This document shows, one piece after another, positions 33,366-45,299 of a stretch of 64,000 nt of DNA. The DNA is from Kalmusia sp. IMI 367209 (taxonomy: Eukaryota; Ascomycota; Dothideomycetes; Pleosporales; Didymosphaeriaceae): assembly GCA_027946365.1 (NCBI GenBank), contig JAPEUQ010000006.1:1178001-1242000 (forward strand), read 5' to 3'. The number at the start of each line of letters is the position of its first letter. Position 1 is the stretch's first letter. Below the pieces are notes generated by a model that was not told the origin of the DNA, made no database searches, and saw only the letters and a program-made list of their open reading frames with translations. A program made the position numbers and the translations under genes.

Positions 33366-34372
33366 AATGCTGTAATATTGCTATGTATCCTGCAATACAA
33401 ACTTCACTCCATGTGCTGTGTTCTACTCCGGCCGTCTTGTATTTGATACTCCAGAATGAATTCGATTAGCGCGAACTACACCATCTAATATTGCAACCAG
33501 GTCTAGCTTAAAGAAGTCAAATTCAAATTGCTCCTGTCTCGTACATTACAACAATGTGCTGGACTTTAAGCTGTACGGACGCGAACTGTAAACTATTTCA
33601 AGCTGTTCCTTTTGAGGGGAGGCGTTCGCACAGCACAGCCTCCTTGCTGCTTGCGTTGGTTGGCTCAGGGCTGAAAGAGATCGACGTCAGCGAATTGGAA
33701 CCAACTAACAAGAGGGTATGTAAAAGAGTACGAAGTGGGACAGGTCAAAAACCAAAAAAAAAAAAAAAAAAATTAAAATTGGAAACATACAACTAATCCG
33801 CCGTTATCTTGCTTAAATAGGGCTGAGCGAACGGGAAGCCTAGCTTTCTCGTAGTCGAGCAACCAGTTGTAAGCAAAAATGATTGTTTTCAGAAGTTCGA
33901 ATACATGGTCATGTTTCTTCATGTAGTGTTGAGAACATATCAGCGCTTCAGCAACCACGCACTAGTCTTCACATTGCCGCAACCCGACACTTACCACACC
34001 ATACCGTTCGAACGATCCCATGTTGATTGATTCCGACAGCATGTAGCGGTATGCTATCTTTTTTGCCTCGTAACATGGCGCTTCTACGTATTTCCTGCCT
34101 TCTAAAATCCCTCACGTATGAGCACATAATTAAAAAGTCAAAAATAGCAGACGTTCCCACCTCTCTATAACTCAGCGCTCACTGTGAAAGATTTTCCGAG
34201 ACTCTGCTAGAGTGCAACTTGTCCACTAGGGGTTTCCACAGCGCCCAATGATATGGTAAGGTGAACAAGCTGGAGGGAAGTAACAAGACAAACTTACACA
34301 TCGAACACGCTCATATATAGGCGGAATCCGGAATGCACTCTTGCATCCGCAGTGTGAAGATGGATTAGGATC
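33366..34372. other. Intergenic region with A19 run
   Basis: About 1 kb. It contains a 19-base A run (33754-33772). Short ORFs have no motif. Confidence 0.55.
33754..33772. repeat. A19 homopolymer
   Basis: Uninterrupted run of 19 A followed by TTAAAATT. It may be a simple repeat or the tail of a degraded retroelement. Confidence 0.8.
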
Positions 34373-36301
34373 TTATACAATATCCAACTCTACTATCTGT
34401 AGAGACCCGTGCTTTACCTTCATAGCAGCTTCACCATTCATCAGACCTAAAACGTAGCAAGTCCCCAGATGCATATATCGCGTTCCTTTTTTCCGGAAGA
34501 GTACTGGAGAAGGACAACCTTGTATCACACCGATTATATCCCCAGCTTGGATCCCATCCAGGCTAGATCCTATGTAACCCGTGCATGTATGAAACAGATG
34601 GTGCCGTTCCTTCGAAGACCTTGTCAAATGGGGTCTGAGTAAATTCGCTTGACGGATAATGCTCAACGCCACTACTTTATCAATCTTCCAGCAATCATGT
34701 ATTGTTCCATCAGGGAACGCTGCTTGAAGCAATGACATGATGCGGTCGTCCAAACCCGTTCCTAAATCCCCAGCAATTGACCGTAGGGTGCTGATAAATG
34801 GTGGACTGGAATCGAGTCCCTCAAGAAAGTACAGTGTTGCCAAAAACAATGACTGCATAAGAAGAGAATCTACTTCAACGCAGGGATCTTGGTCATTGAG
34901 AAAATTGTCTGCCAATATGGCGCGCAGGATTGCTTGTAGATAAGTGGTTTGAGTGCGATTCTCAATATCTTTCTTTTTCTCAACAAACCTCCGGTAGATG
35001 CGCACAAACTTGACCGAATCTGCATTAAATATTGGTTCAGCATCTGAAATGACATCGCAGATGCATACGTTCACACGTAAATAGCGCTCGTCTAGCACTT
35101 GCGCCTGGAAGGAACAGAAGGTGTCCATGCCGTTGTCAGAACGAGATGCTTGAGTCGGGAATGCTTGGAATCCATCGATTGAAGATATAGCCTGCCAATC
35201 GGGAGCCCAAGACGGTAGTCCTTTTACTTGAGATGGGTATCGAGCTGTACCGGAAAAACGCAAAAGGTATAGATCCTGAAAGTTTGCGATATATTCCAGC
35301 ATCAGGCCAGAATACACCTCTTTTGTGCTTTTTGTATAGTCTGGAGTAATGAAATTCCCGAGAAGACCCTGTAAAGCATAAACTTTATCCCTGGGATCGC
35401 TAGCTTGGTATTCCAAAGTGGAAAGGATCGCCTCTAATTTGCTTGCATTGTTCATATCTTCTAAGTTTTTCGTATATCCTCGGAATTCGTCGACAACCAT
35501 ATGGTTTGTGGTTGGTATCCACTCAGGCAATCTAAGAAGATAAAGTATCTCGTAAGGTATGAGTCCCTTCCCTTGGCTTGACTGTAGACTAAACTGCCGA
35601 ACGAGTTGGACGGAGTCCACCACACCTTCGTAATCAAGGATGTAATTGCCAACCATGATCCAGAGCTTCTGGGCTAATACCATCTCTTGGAGTACCCACA
35701 CTCGACCCCAATATGGATCGGAAAAGAATGTTTGGAGTGAGCCCCAACTTTGGTTAGGAACACCCGGAGGATCACGCTTCACTTCTAAGAATGGAGGGTA
35801 GTCTTGCATCCAGTGTAGATCTTCCAACCAGCCTGGCACAGTTGCCGCTACATGCTGAACAGACTTTATAGCCGTAATGGCAGCCGTCATCTTTCCATTG
35901 TTATCTGCTCCTAACCATGAAATGACATTTGATGCGTTGGAGTAGATAGCTCCCATGAGCTGGACCTGGTGGGACCTTTCTTCTTCGTCGTTCTGGTTGA
36001 TACATAGCGCATCAACGCAGATAAGTGATGTTAAAGGGCTTAATGGTCGAAAGACCATGGTACGTATGTGTCGCAATGCCGAAGCTAGGTTTCTTCCTAC
36101 TGTTCTTTCCTTGCCGTTGATTTCGATGAACTCCGAATCCAAAGTGTTGCCCCATCTATAAGAAAGGGCAGTATACGGTTTGTCGATATCCAACGCAACA
36201 GTTGTTAGACGACACGAAACATGATCGTCTTCTCTGTTCGCCGGCAGAAGCTCGAGAAGTCTTATTGAATTCGTGCCTCTTGGCAAACTTTCATACAGCA
36301 T
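34373..36301 (-). CDS. HET-domain (heterokaryon incompatibility) protein
   Basis: HET proteins act in fungal non-self recognition and can trigger programmed cell death after hyphal fusion between incompatible strains. A single exon of 642 residues starts at the ATG at 36301. The HET domain occupies roughly residues 40-220 with its classic blocks YTALSYRWGN, LICVDALCINQNDEEERS and YSNASNVISWLGAD, then DPYWGRVWVLQE. The remaining 420 residues have no recognised repeat domain (no WD40, NACHT or ankyrin seen), only an ordered block with LPSWAPDWQ, common in such proteins. It appears intact. HET genes are often variable between strains, in line with its place in the accessory region. Its recognition partner is unknown. 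Confidence 0.93.
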   Translation of the reverse strand: MLYESLPRGTNSIRLLELLPANREDDHVSCRLTTVALDIDKPYTALSYRWGNTLDSEFIEINGKERTVGRNLASALRHIRTMVFRPLSPLTSLICVDALCINQNDEEERSHQVQLMGAIYSNASNVISWLGADNNGKMTAAITAIKSVQHVAATVPGWLEDLHWMQDYPPFLEVKRDPPGVPNQSWGSLQTFFSDPYWGRVWVLQEMVLAQKLWIMVGNYILDYEGVVDSVQLVRQFSLQSSQGKGLIPYEILYLLRLPEWIPTTNHMVVDEFRGYTKNLEDMNNASKLEAILSTLEYQASDPRDKVYALQGLLGNFITPDYTKSTKEVYSGLMLEYIANFQDLYLLRFSGTARYPSQVKGLPSWAPDWQAISSIDGFQAFPTQASRSDNGMDTFCSFQAQVLDERYLRVNVCICDVISDAEPIFNADSVKFVRIYRRFVEKKKDIENRTQTTYLQAILRAILADNFLNDQDPCVEVDSLLMQSLFLATLYFLEGLDSSPPFISTLRSIAGDLGTGLDDRIMSLLQAAFPDGTIHDCWKIDKVVALSIIRQANLLRPHLTRSSKERHHLFHTCTGYIGSSLDGIQAGDIIGVIQGCPSPVLFRKKGTRYMHLGTCYVLGLMNGEAAMKVKHGSLQIVELDIV

Positions 36302-37993
36302 TTTTGATTTGACGGCGTAACACTTCTTCCGGGCATGAGAGTGCTCCCGTTCTCAAAGTATAATTTGCAAGGCGTGCTAATTGAGTCGGTCGGCCTGTCT
36401 TTTAGATGAAAGAGTGAAGGTAAGAGAAATAAGGATGAGCAATGGTACAATCAGAAAAAGTCATTAAGTTTTTGGGCTTCGCATTCGCTTCAAGGCTGCA
36501 GCGTTCGTTGTTACAAGGCGAAAGTTGAGGTAGCACTGTTTATTTTGAACGTGAGTAGTACCTGAAATATGTACTGCCAAGCAATCTAGGCAGCAGTGAG
36601 TGAATGCAGCAGCAACATGCTAAAACAGGCAACAGTAAATCGATAGGCAAGATGTCAGGAATTTCTCTGCATACAGTTACGAGGACTTCAGGCAGCAATG
36701 TGCCTGGCGGGTACTTTTGCATAAGTTGACTATCGGATTGGCCTGCTCAATTGGGGTTGCATGTTCGCGCCTTCTGCATGCCGTTACACCAGCCCCACCT
36801 CATCATAGCGGTTAATATGATCCTGAATTTGGTGGTGTGAATCCGGTTCTATTGAGCTAATATTCCGTTTACGGTCGTGCTAGGCTACTAGAATCACCGT
36901 ATCCGGTCTCCCGGGCCTGGCGGAGCGATAAGGAAAGCTACCTTTCTCTGCTCCACTCGCCACATAGACCGTCAAATTCACCGAATCCGGATCGTTGGCG
37001 CCATCAAATCACTGTATCCGGATCCTGGAGCTCGTCAAGGATCTATACAGCTAGGCGCTTACCGGATATTAGGGCTACACGATGAGCGCCACTAGCGGTT
37101 ATGACACGGCGTGATTGGTTGCTGAGGTTCTTGTGCATGCATGATGTATGCCTTGCAATGCATTCTGAGTGCCTTGCCTCCTTGCCTGGCCTCCTCGCTC
37201 GCCTGCCCTACTTCGTCCACCTTGTGTACCTATCAACTTAGTTACGTCTCTCTTCTCCAGATTGACAATCTGCGGGACGTGCTGATGGCTGTCTACTGGG
37301 CTCTACCCGAGCTTCACGAAGAATGTCCAGCGTATCTTCTAATAAGTCAAACTAGCCTACGTCTAACTATGGCTAGTTCTAGCTAGAGCACGCTGAATAA
37401 CTGTCAAATGGCAGTACCCTCATCGAAGTTCAATCTTCGAATAGTATTATCTGAGGTTGTACGTGTCCACTTCAAGTATAATTCGAGGGGAAGGCAAATT
37501 CCTGCACACCTCTATGATAACTAGTGGACTTTCAGCGCCCTTGAGACCCCGAAGCGAGCACGAAACTGCTTGGTCCATAACCTGCTCTGAGAACATGGTG
37601 CTGGTCACCCATGTCTTGGGAAAAGGGCATGCAGATCTGGCGTCCGTAGACGCCTGCGGCTACCTAGTATAGCAGGGTGTCTCAGGTCGCCTTCCGATTT
37701 ACTTATCGTAAGCAGTATAGAGGTAGTGGCACAAAGCAACCTTATTACCAAGATCGGCAAGAACAATCGGTTCACTGATCAATTGACCAGAAACCTCGTA
37801 TTTCATTGAAGGCCAGACAAGTCTCGAGATACACACAGATAAGTAATTTACATCCAAAACTGGAGACAGTAAGAGGATATTATATATCGATCAAGTCAAA
37901 CAGTGATGTTGTAGCTTTAGCACAAGCTCACTGCTGCACATTCCTCAGTTCAAGACACGGGTGAGGCAAGTTCCTGGGTATCAGTGCAGCGCG
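36302..37993. other. 1.7 kb gene-poor region with ATCCGG repeats
   Basis: No convincing gene. The left-central part contains several copies of a TCACYGWATCCGG-like sequence. It could be a degraded mobile element, but I see no transposase, terminal repeat or target duplication. Confidence 0.55.
36837..37021. repeat. Dispersed TCACCGTATCCGG-like motif
   Basis: Related copies at 36894-36906 (TCACCGTATCCGG), 36978-36990 (TCACCGAATCCGG) and 37009-37021 (TCACTGTATCCGG), all same strand, plus a partial copy at 36837-36846. The last two are followed by AT, making the palindrome ATCCGGAT. Confidence 0.75.
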
Positions 37994-38967
37994 TCAAGGT
38001 TTAACGGCTCTGACTGAGATATAACGTCCATCCCCCCAATTTAACCACGCTTCCACGCCAGCCATGACATTGATGAAACGGTCTTGTATCCCAACCAGTT
38101 TGAAGATCTGGTAAGGCACGTAGCCTAAGATACCAAAGAGTCTCCACATAGGCAGCACCTCATCAGTCAGATCTTCGAGGGAAAAGTCTTTGAATCCTGC
38201 CACTTTCATGAGCTCTTCGTAGCCGCCCTCTGGAAGTGTGTTTTGACAGTGAGAAAGTCGCAGCACGTCTTGCAGTTTGTCCGAATTACGACTGAAATCA
38301 GCTTCGTGTAGAACCAAAACACCGCCTGGCTTAAGGAGTCGCTTAAAGTTGTTGAGAACTTTGATTGGGTCGTCCGCGTGAACAAAGGTCTCCATGGTGT
38401 AAATGCCGTCAAATGATGCATCAGGAAACTGGCTCAGGTCATGGTAGTTGGCATAGTCGACTTTGATCTTGTCCTGAAGGCCGTATTTCCCAACATTCTT
38501 CTTTGCATCAGCGACGTGGTGCGGCGTGATGTCGATAGCCTGCACATTGAGGCCGTGTCTCGCCATGGTCATAGCAACGTATCCCGAGCCGGCGCCAGCA
38601 TCGAGGACTCGGTCACCTGGCTTTAGGCCCAGCCTCGTATATAGTTTCTCTTCCATAGCTCGCTGAGCTTTGGATACGGGAAAGGGCGACAGCTGTCCTT
38701 TCGCATACAATCCGCAATGCCTTGCGTTACCGAGGACGAGCCAGTATCCGAGACGTGATTCGAGTGAGCCATAGTAAGCTTCGACGGACGGTTCAGAGCC
38801 GTCGGTGCTCGCGATCAAACCTGCAATGCGGTCAGTAAGAGCCGTGGACTGTGAACGTTGAAGGAAGGAGGTATACCAGTCAGAATGGAAGCCAGCAAGA
38901 TAAGAAATGCACCCACATATCGACGACGGAAAGTGCGGCCCTCATCAAGCTTCGAATTAGGCGGCAT
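37994..38967 (-). CDS. Membrane-anchored SAM-dependent methyltransferase
   Basis: Class I methyltransferase of the UbiE/sterol C-methyltransferase-like group, often acting on sterols or secondary metabolites; the substrate is unknown. Minus-strand exons: 38877..38967 and 37994..38820, giving 305 residues. Exon 1 encodes a basic start and one membrane helix (YVGAFLILLASILTG). Without it the second exon has only a TTG, which supports the splice. The SAM-binding motif I is VLDAGAGSGYVAM; later blocks are GIYTMETFVHADD and LKPGGVLVLHEADF. The C-terminus holds a hydrophobic stretch (LFGILGYVPYQIF) and ends normally. It is the last gene of the accessory region before DBP4 and looks intact. Confidence 0.88.
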
Positions 38968-40542
38968 TTTGAGAAGACGTGATGTTCTGGTAACGGCAGA
39001 TGGTTGCAGGTGTTTAGGATTGGGGAATTAAAGGGTCTGCGAACAATTTCAGCATGCTGCAAGTGCTTCTACAAAATGCACGGAACAAGACAGAGTACAA
39101 AGACCCCCACTTCGGCATTGACCTTCTGTCCCTTCTGGTGACAACACCTCTTTGTGCACTATATTGTTTGTTCAGAGCATACATTATAGTTGCTGATATA
39201 ACCACATTAAGAGAGCTTCCTCCTAGCGCATTTATGGCTGTTCAATTTTCCACATATATACCACATATCTAGAAAGAGTTGAAATAATCGTTGATTTGAG
39301 AAGCATCTGGGCAGTGTCGCGAGATACCTACGAGAGGTGCACGCAAGGGTCTGCGGTCGGCATTTTGGCGACAGCCTTGAATTTTGTCATCTGTTTTGGT
39401 GTTCTCGAAGATACAGAGCAAAATGATCTGTTGTAGGCTTAGCTGGTGAAGCTGCATGATACCGAAAACGGGAACGCGTACCACAGCATCCTCGAAACGG
39501 CACCTCGACAAACGGTGAGTCGTGCAAGAGAACTTGTTCTCAAGATCCTATGGTCGTATGTGACAGTAGAAGCTGGAAGCAAAATAGATATTCGTGAAGA
39601 AATGTACAGGAGCAGAACACATTAACAGCAGTCAGAAGACACTCCTTCAAGCAGACCAACAGTGTTCCATGAACAGAAAGAATGACCACTTGTTCGCTCC
39701 TACGAGAACGATCTCGACACACGCCTCTATGCCTTACTATCTACCCTCTGAACACACCGCTTCAGTCTCTGCGAGCCCCTACTTCAACTCATCGACGATT
39801 GCAGAGCACCTATGCAGGCCCTAGATTCTTAGCCCGGGACCCTCAGTCCACCAAACCCATCTCGAACATTCCATCCGCTCATGTCCGCACATGCGCAAGC
39901 CCCATGCGCTTCGCATTCGCAATCGGCCAGAGTCCCTCCACTTCACGCACTTCGTGACCTTCCTAACTTGCCCTTGTCCGGCCGAACGAACACGACCGAA
40001 TTCAATTCAACGATCAGCACTCGCTACCGAGTCCCACGCAAGAAGGACCGACCGGTGATCGACGAGCTGCGCTACGAGCCGCGCGTACAGTAGCGCCGCT
40101 GCGGGAGGGGAAGCGCGGAAGTTTGCAAAGCTGGGATCGATTACGCCTGTTTTGACGTGTGGCAGGTGCACCGGCGTGCTGAAAAGGCTGGGCTTTGCTA
40201 GCGCTCTAGGGAATGAGGCGGGACTTGACGGCGCGAAAGGCGGTCGTGGGCTAGGCTGGCTGGCGAAAAGCTTCGACTTTGAGGCCTCCGAGGACTTGGA
40301 TGGTAGATTTGGTATAGAGTTTGGTGAGCGAGGTCGGTAATTCCGACGGCTCCTTCCCTCTACAGCCAGCATCCGGGGGAACCTCCGAGCATGTCTTGTC
40401 AATCATTGGGCGGCTCGGTCAATCATCCGGCGCAGTGTTCACTGGTAGACATTACGACTTAGTACGTACTGTGGTCACTTGAGAGAGAGCGTAGAAAATT
40501 GCAACGTCGATAGATTAGGTCAGGTGTACGACGTGTACGACC
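38968..40542. other. 1.6 kb intergenic region, no firm gene
   Basis: Upstream of the methyltransferase and downstream of DBP4. One minus-strand ORF (40007-40402) is Ser/Pro/Arg-rich without homology I can recognise, so I leave it out. Confidence 0.5.
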
Positions 40543-43100
40543 TCATGCGAGTAAATTAGCTGCCAAAGCTTCCATATCCTCAAGCGTCTGTGGCTCCTCT
40601 ACAACGTGCCGTGTGTTCTTTCCTTTGTGCTTGCGCCTCTTGCTACCTGCTTCTTCATCTTCCGAGTCTGATTGGAACCATTTCTTGGGCTTCTTCTGAG
40701 GGCGCTCGTCCTCATCGCTAGACTCTGCGTCCGCCCTGAAATTTGCAAGAGCATCCTCACCAGTATCTGCAATCTCAACACCTCCGTCTTCTGCATCACT
40801 TGCCATGTCAGCCCCCATCCTTTCGCGCTCTTTCCTCTTCCGTAGCTTCTCCTTCCTCTTTGCTTTCGCAGTAGCCTTGTCAACAACATCAGCCTCAGCA
40901 ACAGCTTCCCGCTCGGCGCTGAGGAACTTCTGTCGCTGTTCCTCCGGTAGACCTCTAGCACGGAAGCTATTCTCATCTTCGAGCTCGTAGATTTCATGAG
41001 CGTTGCCCTCGTCATCATAGACGAGCTTCTTGCCTTTGTCCTTGAGCTTGAGGAGTTTCTTCTTGGACTTGAGAAGCTTCTCACGTCGATTACTATCGAT
41101 GATAAGTGGTTGCGAGGCGCCAGCAATGTTGACGACCTTCCCTCGCGGTGCTGGGTTGTCATCATCGCTCTCCAGTTCCTGCTCAACCTCGTTGTCAACA
41201 GGAATCCTTCTCTTGACAGCTAGGAAATCGTCATCTTGATCGGCGGCAGACTCTCCATCCACGAAGTCATTCTCATCTGATGCGCCTCCTTCGACGGCAT
41301 CTTGGACGAGCTTCTTGTAATGATCTGCTAGGACGCCCTGATTCTGTCTCTCAAACATGCGATCATACTTGGTCCGTACAGTCTTTGCGTTCGCTTTCGA
41401 TCCCTCGTCTTCTTCATCAGATGATCCTGATATTTCGAGCTCTTGCCGGGATTGCTGTTTTCCCCTCTTTCCGTCATCTTCCTTTAGGAACTTGATCTTC
41501 GGGGCACCCGGAAGACCTAAACTGGCAGCAAACTTTTCCAAATCATAGTTCCTGATATTGAAGATTTCTTTGTCCTTCTGTACGTAGAGAGACTTTGTAT
41601 ATGTAATGAAAGCCTTCTGTGCAAGATACTTGAGTTCAGGGTCTTTGAAACACATGTGCACCAGTTGGCTCCTGATGGACTGTTTCTTCTTCTGCCGAGC
41701 GTTGATGATCTCGATAGGTACCTTCTTGGCTTCTAGCCGTTTCAACATGCCTTCCTCCTCGCTCGGTGCAAGGAATAATACGCCTCGGCCTTCACGGTTG
41801 TAGCGCGCTGTACGTCCAACACGGTGAATATACGTGTCGACATCTTCCGGGCAGTCCACCTGTATTACAAAATCGACAGCGGGGAAGTCGAGGCCACGCG
41901 CGGCAACATCCGTAGCAAACAGGCATGAAAACTTGGCAGCTGCAAATTTAGTCGTGACGTCCAGTCGAGCTCCTTGCTTCTGCCGACCATGCAAATGTAG
42001 TAGGGGTATGCCGGGCTGCATGTGGCGGAACGATTCGTACACGAAGCGCACCGTCTTCGCCGAGGAGAAGAAGCATAATATCTTGCTCTTCTTGCTAGCC
42101 TGAATGAAGCTCCACAACGTATCTAGCTTCTCTTCAACCGGGCAAACAAAATAATTTTGCTGCAGGGTCTTTGGTGTTGCTGATTTGTCCTCGGCATGCA
42201 CAGAGACGTATTCGGGTTCTTGTAGACTCAGTCGCGCCAGGTCGGAGACTTTTTTGGACTGTGTAGCTGAGAACAGCAGGGTCTGTCGCTCCTTTGGGAG
42301 ATACTCCAGTATAGCGTCAACGTCTCTTTGGAAACCCATGTCGAGAATGCGATCCGCCTCGTCCAAAACTAGCATTTTCAGGTCGTCTACATTGAAAGCG
42401 ACAGTCTGCGACAAGTGCTGCAGGATCCGGCCAGGTGTCGCAACGAGGATGTTCATCCTAGTCAGTGCCTCTCGCTCAGCTTCCAAGCTCTTTCCGCCTA
42501 TGACTAGTCCCGCTGCGAACATGTGTCCATGCTTCCCTATCTTGCGCAGTACATCGAAAATCTGAATCGCGAGTTCGCGAGTCGGTGATATAATCAAAGC
42601 GCCCAAGCCTGCATCTGCGCCGATGTGCTGTAGTCGATACAGATTCTCGAGGACGGGTAGTAAGAAGGCTAGGGTCTTTCCGCTGCCAGTCTTTGCAGCG
42701 CCGAGAATATCGTGACCCTTCAAGGCGATCGGGATAGCTTTCGCCTGGATGTCTGTCATGACGGTGAAATGGGCGGATTTGAGGCCTTGCTTGGTAGCAC
42801 CAGATAGCGGAAGGTCTGTGAAGTTCTTGTACGAGCCGTCCTTTAGTTGCTGCGAGGTCAGTTAGCGTGTGTAAAGTTCATGCTGATTCAACTCCAAGTA
42901 CAATGCACGCAAATGCGAACCTAGCAACTGGCCCAAGAAAGGGCGTATTAGAAGAAGGAGGGGTCTCCTACCAGCTGCGCGACTGCATCGTCTAGAGTCT
43001 CCACATCGACATCCTGGCGCTTTCTCTTCGCGCCTGCCTGTTTTTTGACCTTGGTTGGTCGCGTGCGACCCGTGATACCGGGCGCAACCTGAGGTTCCAT
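40543..43100 (-). CDS. DBP4: DEAD-box RNA helicase Dbp4/Hca4
   Basis: Nucleolar ATP-dependent helicase needed for early 18S pre-rRNA processing; in yeast it releases the U14 snoRNA. Minus-strand exons: 42972..43100 and 40543..42849, giving 811 residues. The 122-nt intron restores [19 protein letters not shown], the Q-motif region with TDIQAKAIP. Helicase motifs are AAKTGSGKT (I), SPTRELAIQ (Ia), ATPGR (Ib), VLDEADR (II), FSATQ (III), [10 protein letters not shown] (V) and [10 protein letters not shown] (VI). After the helicase core comes the family's [10 protein letters not shown] block and a long charged C-terminal region with acidic and Lys-rich stretches. Length and layout fit Dbp4. It diverges from the J-protein gene across 284 bp. 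Confidence 0.95.
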
Positions 43101-43384
43101 TGTTAGCTCGGTCTCTATGGAGTGCGTTCTGACACAACTGACCATATTGACAGCGATCGGACGAGAGATGTGAAAGTAGTGAAAGAGTGTATCGCGGGTA
43201 ATTTTTTGGGAGCCGAAAATCTCCATGGTCCGTGCGCGAATCGGGCGGGGGACCGCCTCGGAGGTGCCTGAGACCTCCGCCGCTATAAACCTCGCCCTCA
43301 CTCACATTCACTTACTCACCCACTCGCCTCCCACCCAGCTTCAGCAACAATCTACACTCGCTACAGCCCTGAAGTCCTGCTACA
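43101..43384. promoter_or_regulatory. Divergent promoter of DBP4 and SPF31-like gene
   Basis: 284 bp between two start codons. Pyrimidine-rich next to the J-protein start. Shared elements are likely but I cannot name one. Confidence 0.45.
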
Positions 43385-44075
43385 ATGGGTGATGCCGATA
43401 TCGATATCGAGGCCGAACTCCTGGCTACGGGCAAGGAGCTCGACAAGGTACGCCCGTCAAACCTCCAAATCCCACATACACACCACTAACAGCAACCAGG
43501 ATGGAGAGATTGACCGCATCCTCTCTGTATTTAAGCTCAACGCCTACGCCGTTCTCGATCTTCAACCCGGAGTCCCAGAATCCGACATCAAAAAAGTCTA
43601 CCGCAATAAATCGCTCCTCATCCATCCCGACAAAACACCCAACCCCAAAGCACCCGAGGCTTTTGACCGGCTCAAGAAAGCGCAGACCGTGCTTATGGAT
43701 GAGAAGCAGCGCGCCGAGCTTGACGAGCACATCGCCGATGCGCGCATGCTGCTGATGCGCGATCGCAAGCTGACGGCCGACGACGAGGAGACGCGTGGCG
43801 ACGAATTTGCGAAGGCATGGCGCGAAAAGACGACGTGGGTCATCATGGATAACGAGAAGAGGCGGAGGAGGCAAATGGAGGCGCAGTTGAGGGAGGAGGG
43901 GAGGCAGCAGCGGAAAGAGGAGGAGGAGATTGCGGAAAGGAAGCGGAAGAGGGATCATGAGGAGGCGTGGGAGAAGACGAGAGACACACGGATCAATAGT
44001 TGGAGGGACTTCCAGAAGGGCAAGGCGCCGGAAGATGGCAAGAAGAAAAAGAAAAAGATGAAGGTGGTCGGTTGA
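43385..44075 (+). CDS. SPF31: J-domain protein, SPF31/DNAJC8-like
   Basis: Small J-protein associated with the spliceosome in its relatives (human DNAJC8, fission yeast Spf31). Exons: 43385..43447 and 43500..44075, giving 212 residues. The ATG at 43385 starts MGDADIDIEAELLATGKELD, and the 52-nt intron leads to DGEIDRILSVFKLNAYAVLD. The J-domain follows with SLLIHPDKT, containing the HPD motif required to stimulate Hsp70. The C-terminal half is a long Arg/Glu/Lys-rich helix and ends in a Lys-rich nuclear-type tail (GKKKKKKMKVVG). The low-complexity helix is typical of this family. The call is firm; the splicing role comes from the relatives. Confidence 0.9.
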
Positions 44076-45299
44076 TGCGTTGCTTGTTTGACGTGACTAT
44101 TGGTCATGTTCAAGCTATGCTGTGGCGTTTTCGGGCGTGGACTTTTACTATGGAGGGAATAAGCTTCAATAGAGCGTGGAGTCTGGAGGAAATGTGTGAC
44201 GGCGTTTGGGGTACTAGCTGCGTGTAGCATGTGGCAGGAGTTAACGCTTGTATCATATTAATTACATAATGCTTCTGACGGTCTATGAATACTTTTGAAG
44301 ACGACGTTCCGTTACTCTCAAATGCCTTGTGGAGTTCAATAACTTTGTCATCGTATAGTGGTCCGTGCTACCTTGCTAGACCCGTCAAGACACATCATGA
44401 ATCAAATTTACTCGAAACGTAAAAGGCCTTTCTCCAAGATTTTCATTTCGTGACGAATCGGCTTCGTAAGACTTGAGCCTTGGGTACCATCACGTGGATA
44501 TGCTGTAACGTTACTCAACCGACCTATGGGTTGCGAGAGTCTCACGAGCGATCGTACCGTTGCATTTTACAGACCATGCAAAAGGGGTATACAGTTCCTT
44601 TGCCCATCCCATATCCATCCATGCTGCCCAACTGACTGGCCATCACCATCTCTCCCTTCCGCGGAAAAGAAAGTTACCAAAAAGTCGCAAGCAAGCTTCC
44701 AACTCGCACAAACCGAGCAACCGGACCTGCATGCGCTCCATACGAATTCCCCAAAAAGCCAACCACCCCCCTTCCCCCAAACGTGGCCAGTATTTTCCCT
44801 CGACAATAGGATCCACAATTTCCTTCCAGAATAAATGTTCTTCGAGCGAATGCGTGGATGTCACCCAGGCCGTACCACCTCGCGCTCTCACCGCTCCGTT
44901 GGTAAAATCGCTTTTCCCGTATGTATGCACCCAAAATTTCAATCCACACACCTGACCAGTCATATGGCGACCAAAGTCGGGCCGTTTCATTGCCAAAACC
45001 CAATGGTATCGCTCCGTATATGCCTCCAAAATGTGATAACGACAGGCACCCTCAATATATGCAAGGGATGTAAGGATAAATTTTGTACCGAGCCGAGTAA
45101 CATGTAAGTTGCGCTCCATCAAAATCGATAGTGTATCGAACACCGCGACGAAGGCCGGCCTTCGTCGAGAAATCAGAGGTGTGTATGTACAATCCTCCTC
45201 TTCTTCAATTGAAAATATACGGACTATTACAACAAGTGTATTAGGTCAATTGTCTATTGTATAGCGTATAGCGTATGCGTTAAGTGCTTGTTTCGTTCA
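44076..45299. other. 1.2 kb convergent spacer
   Basis: Between the J-protein gene and the Zn2Cys6-PAS gene. Long overlapping ORFs exist on both strands around 44560-45143, but none has a motif. A long 3' untranslated region is possible. Confidence 0.5.

Noticed and set aside
37141..37386. 81-codon ORF in the ATCCGG repeat region
   Set aside because: Leucine/serine-rich and short; no transposase or other signature.
40007..40402. 131-codon ORF on the minus strand
   Set aside because: Ser/Pro/Arg-rich, no motif; could be a hypothetical gene, but nothing supports it.
44643..45143. 166-codon ORF opposite the J-protein gene
   Set aside because: Conflicts with other ORFs in the same stretch and has no recognisable domain.
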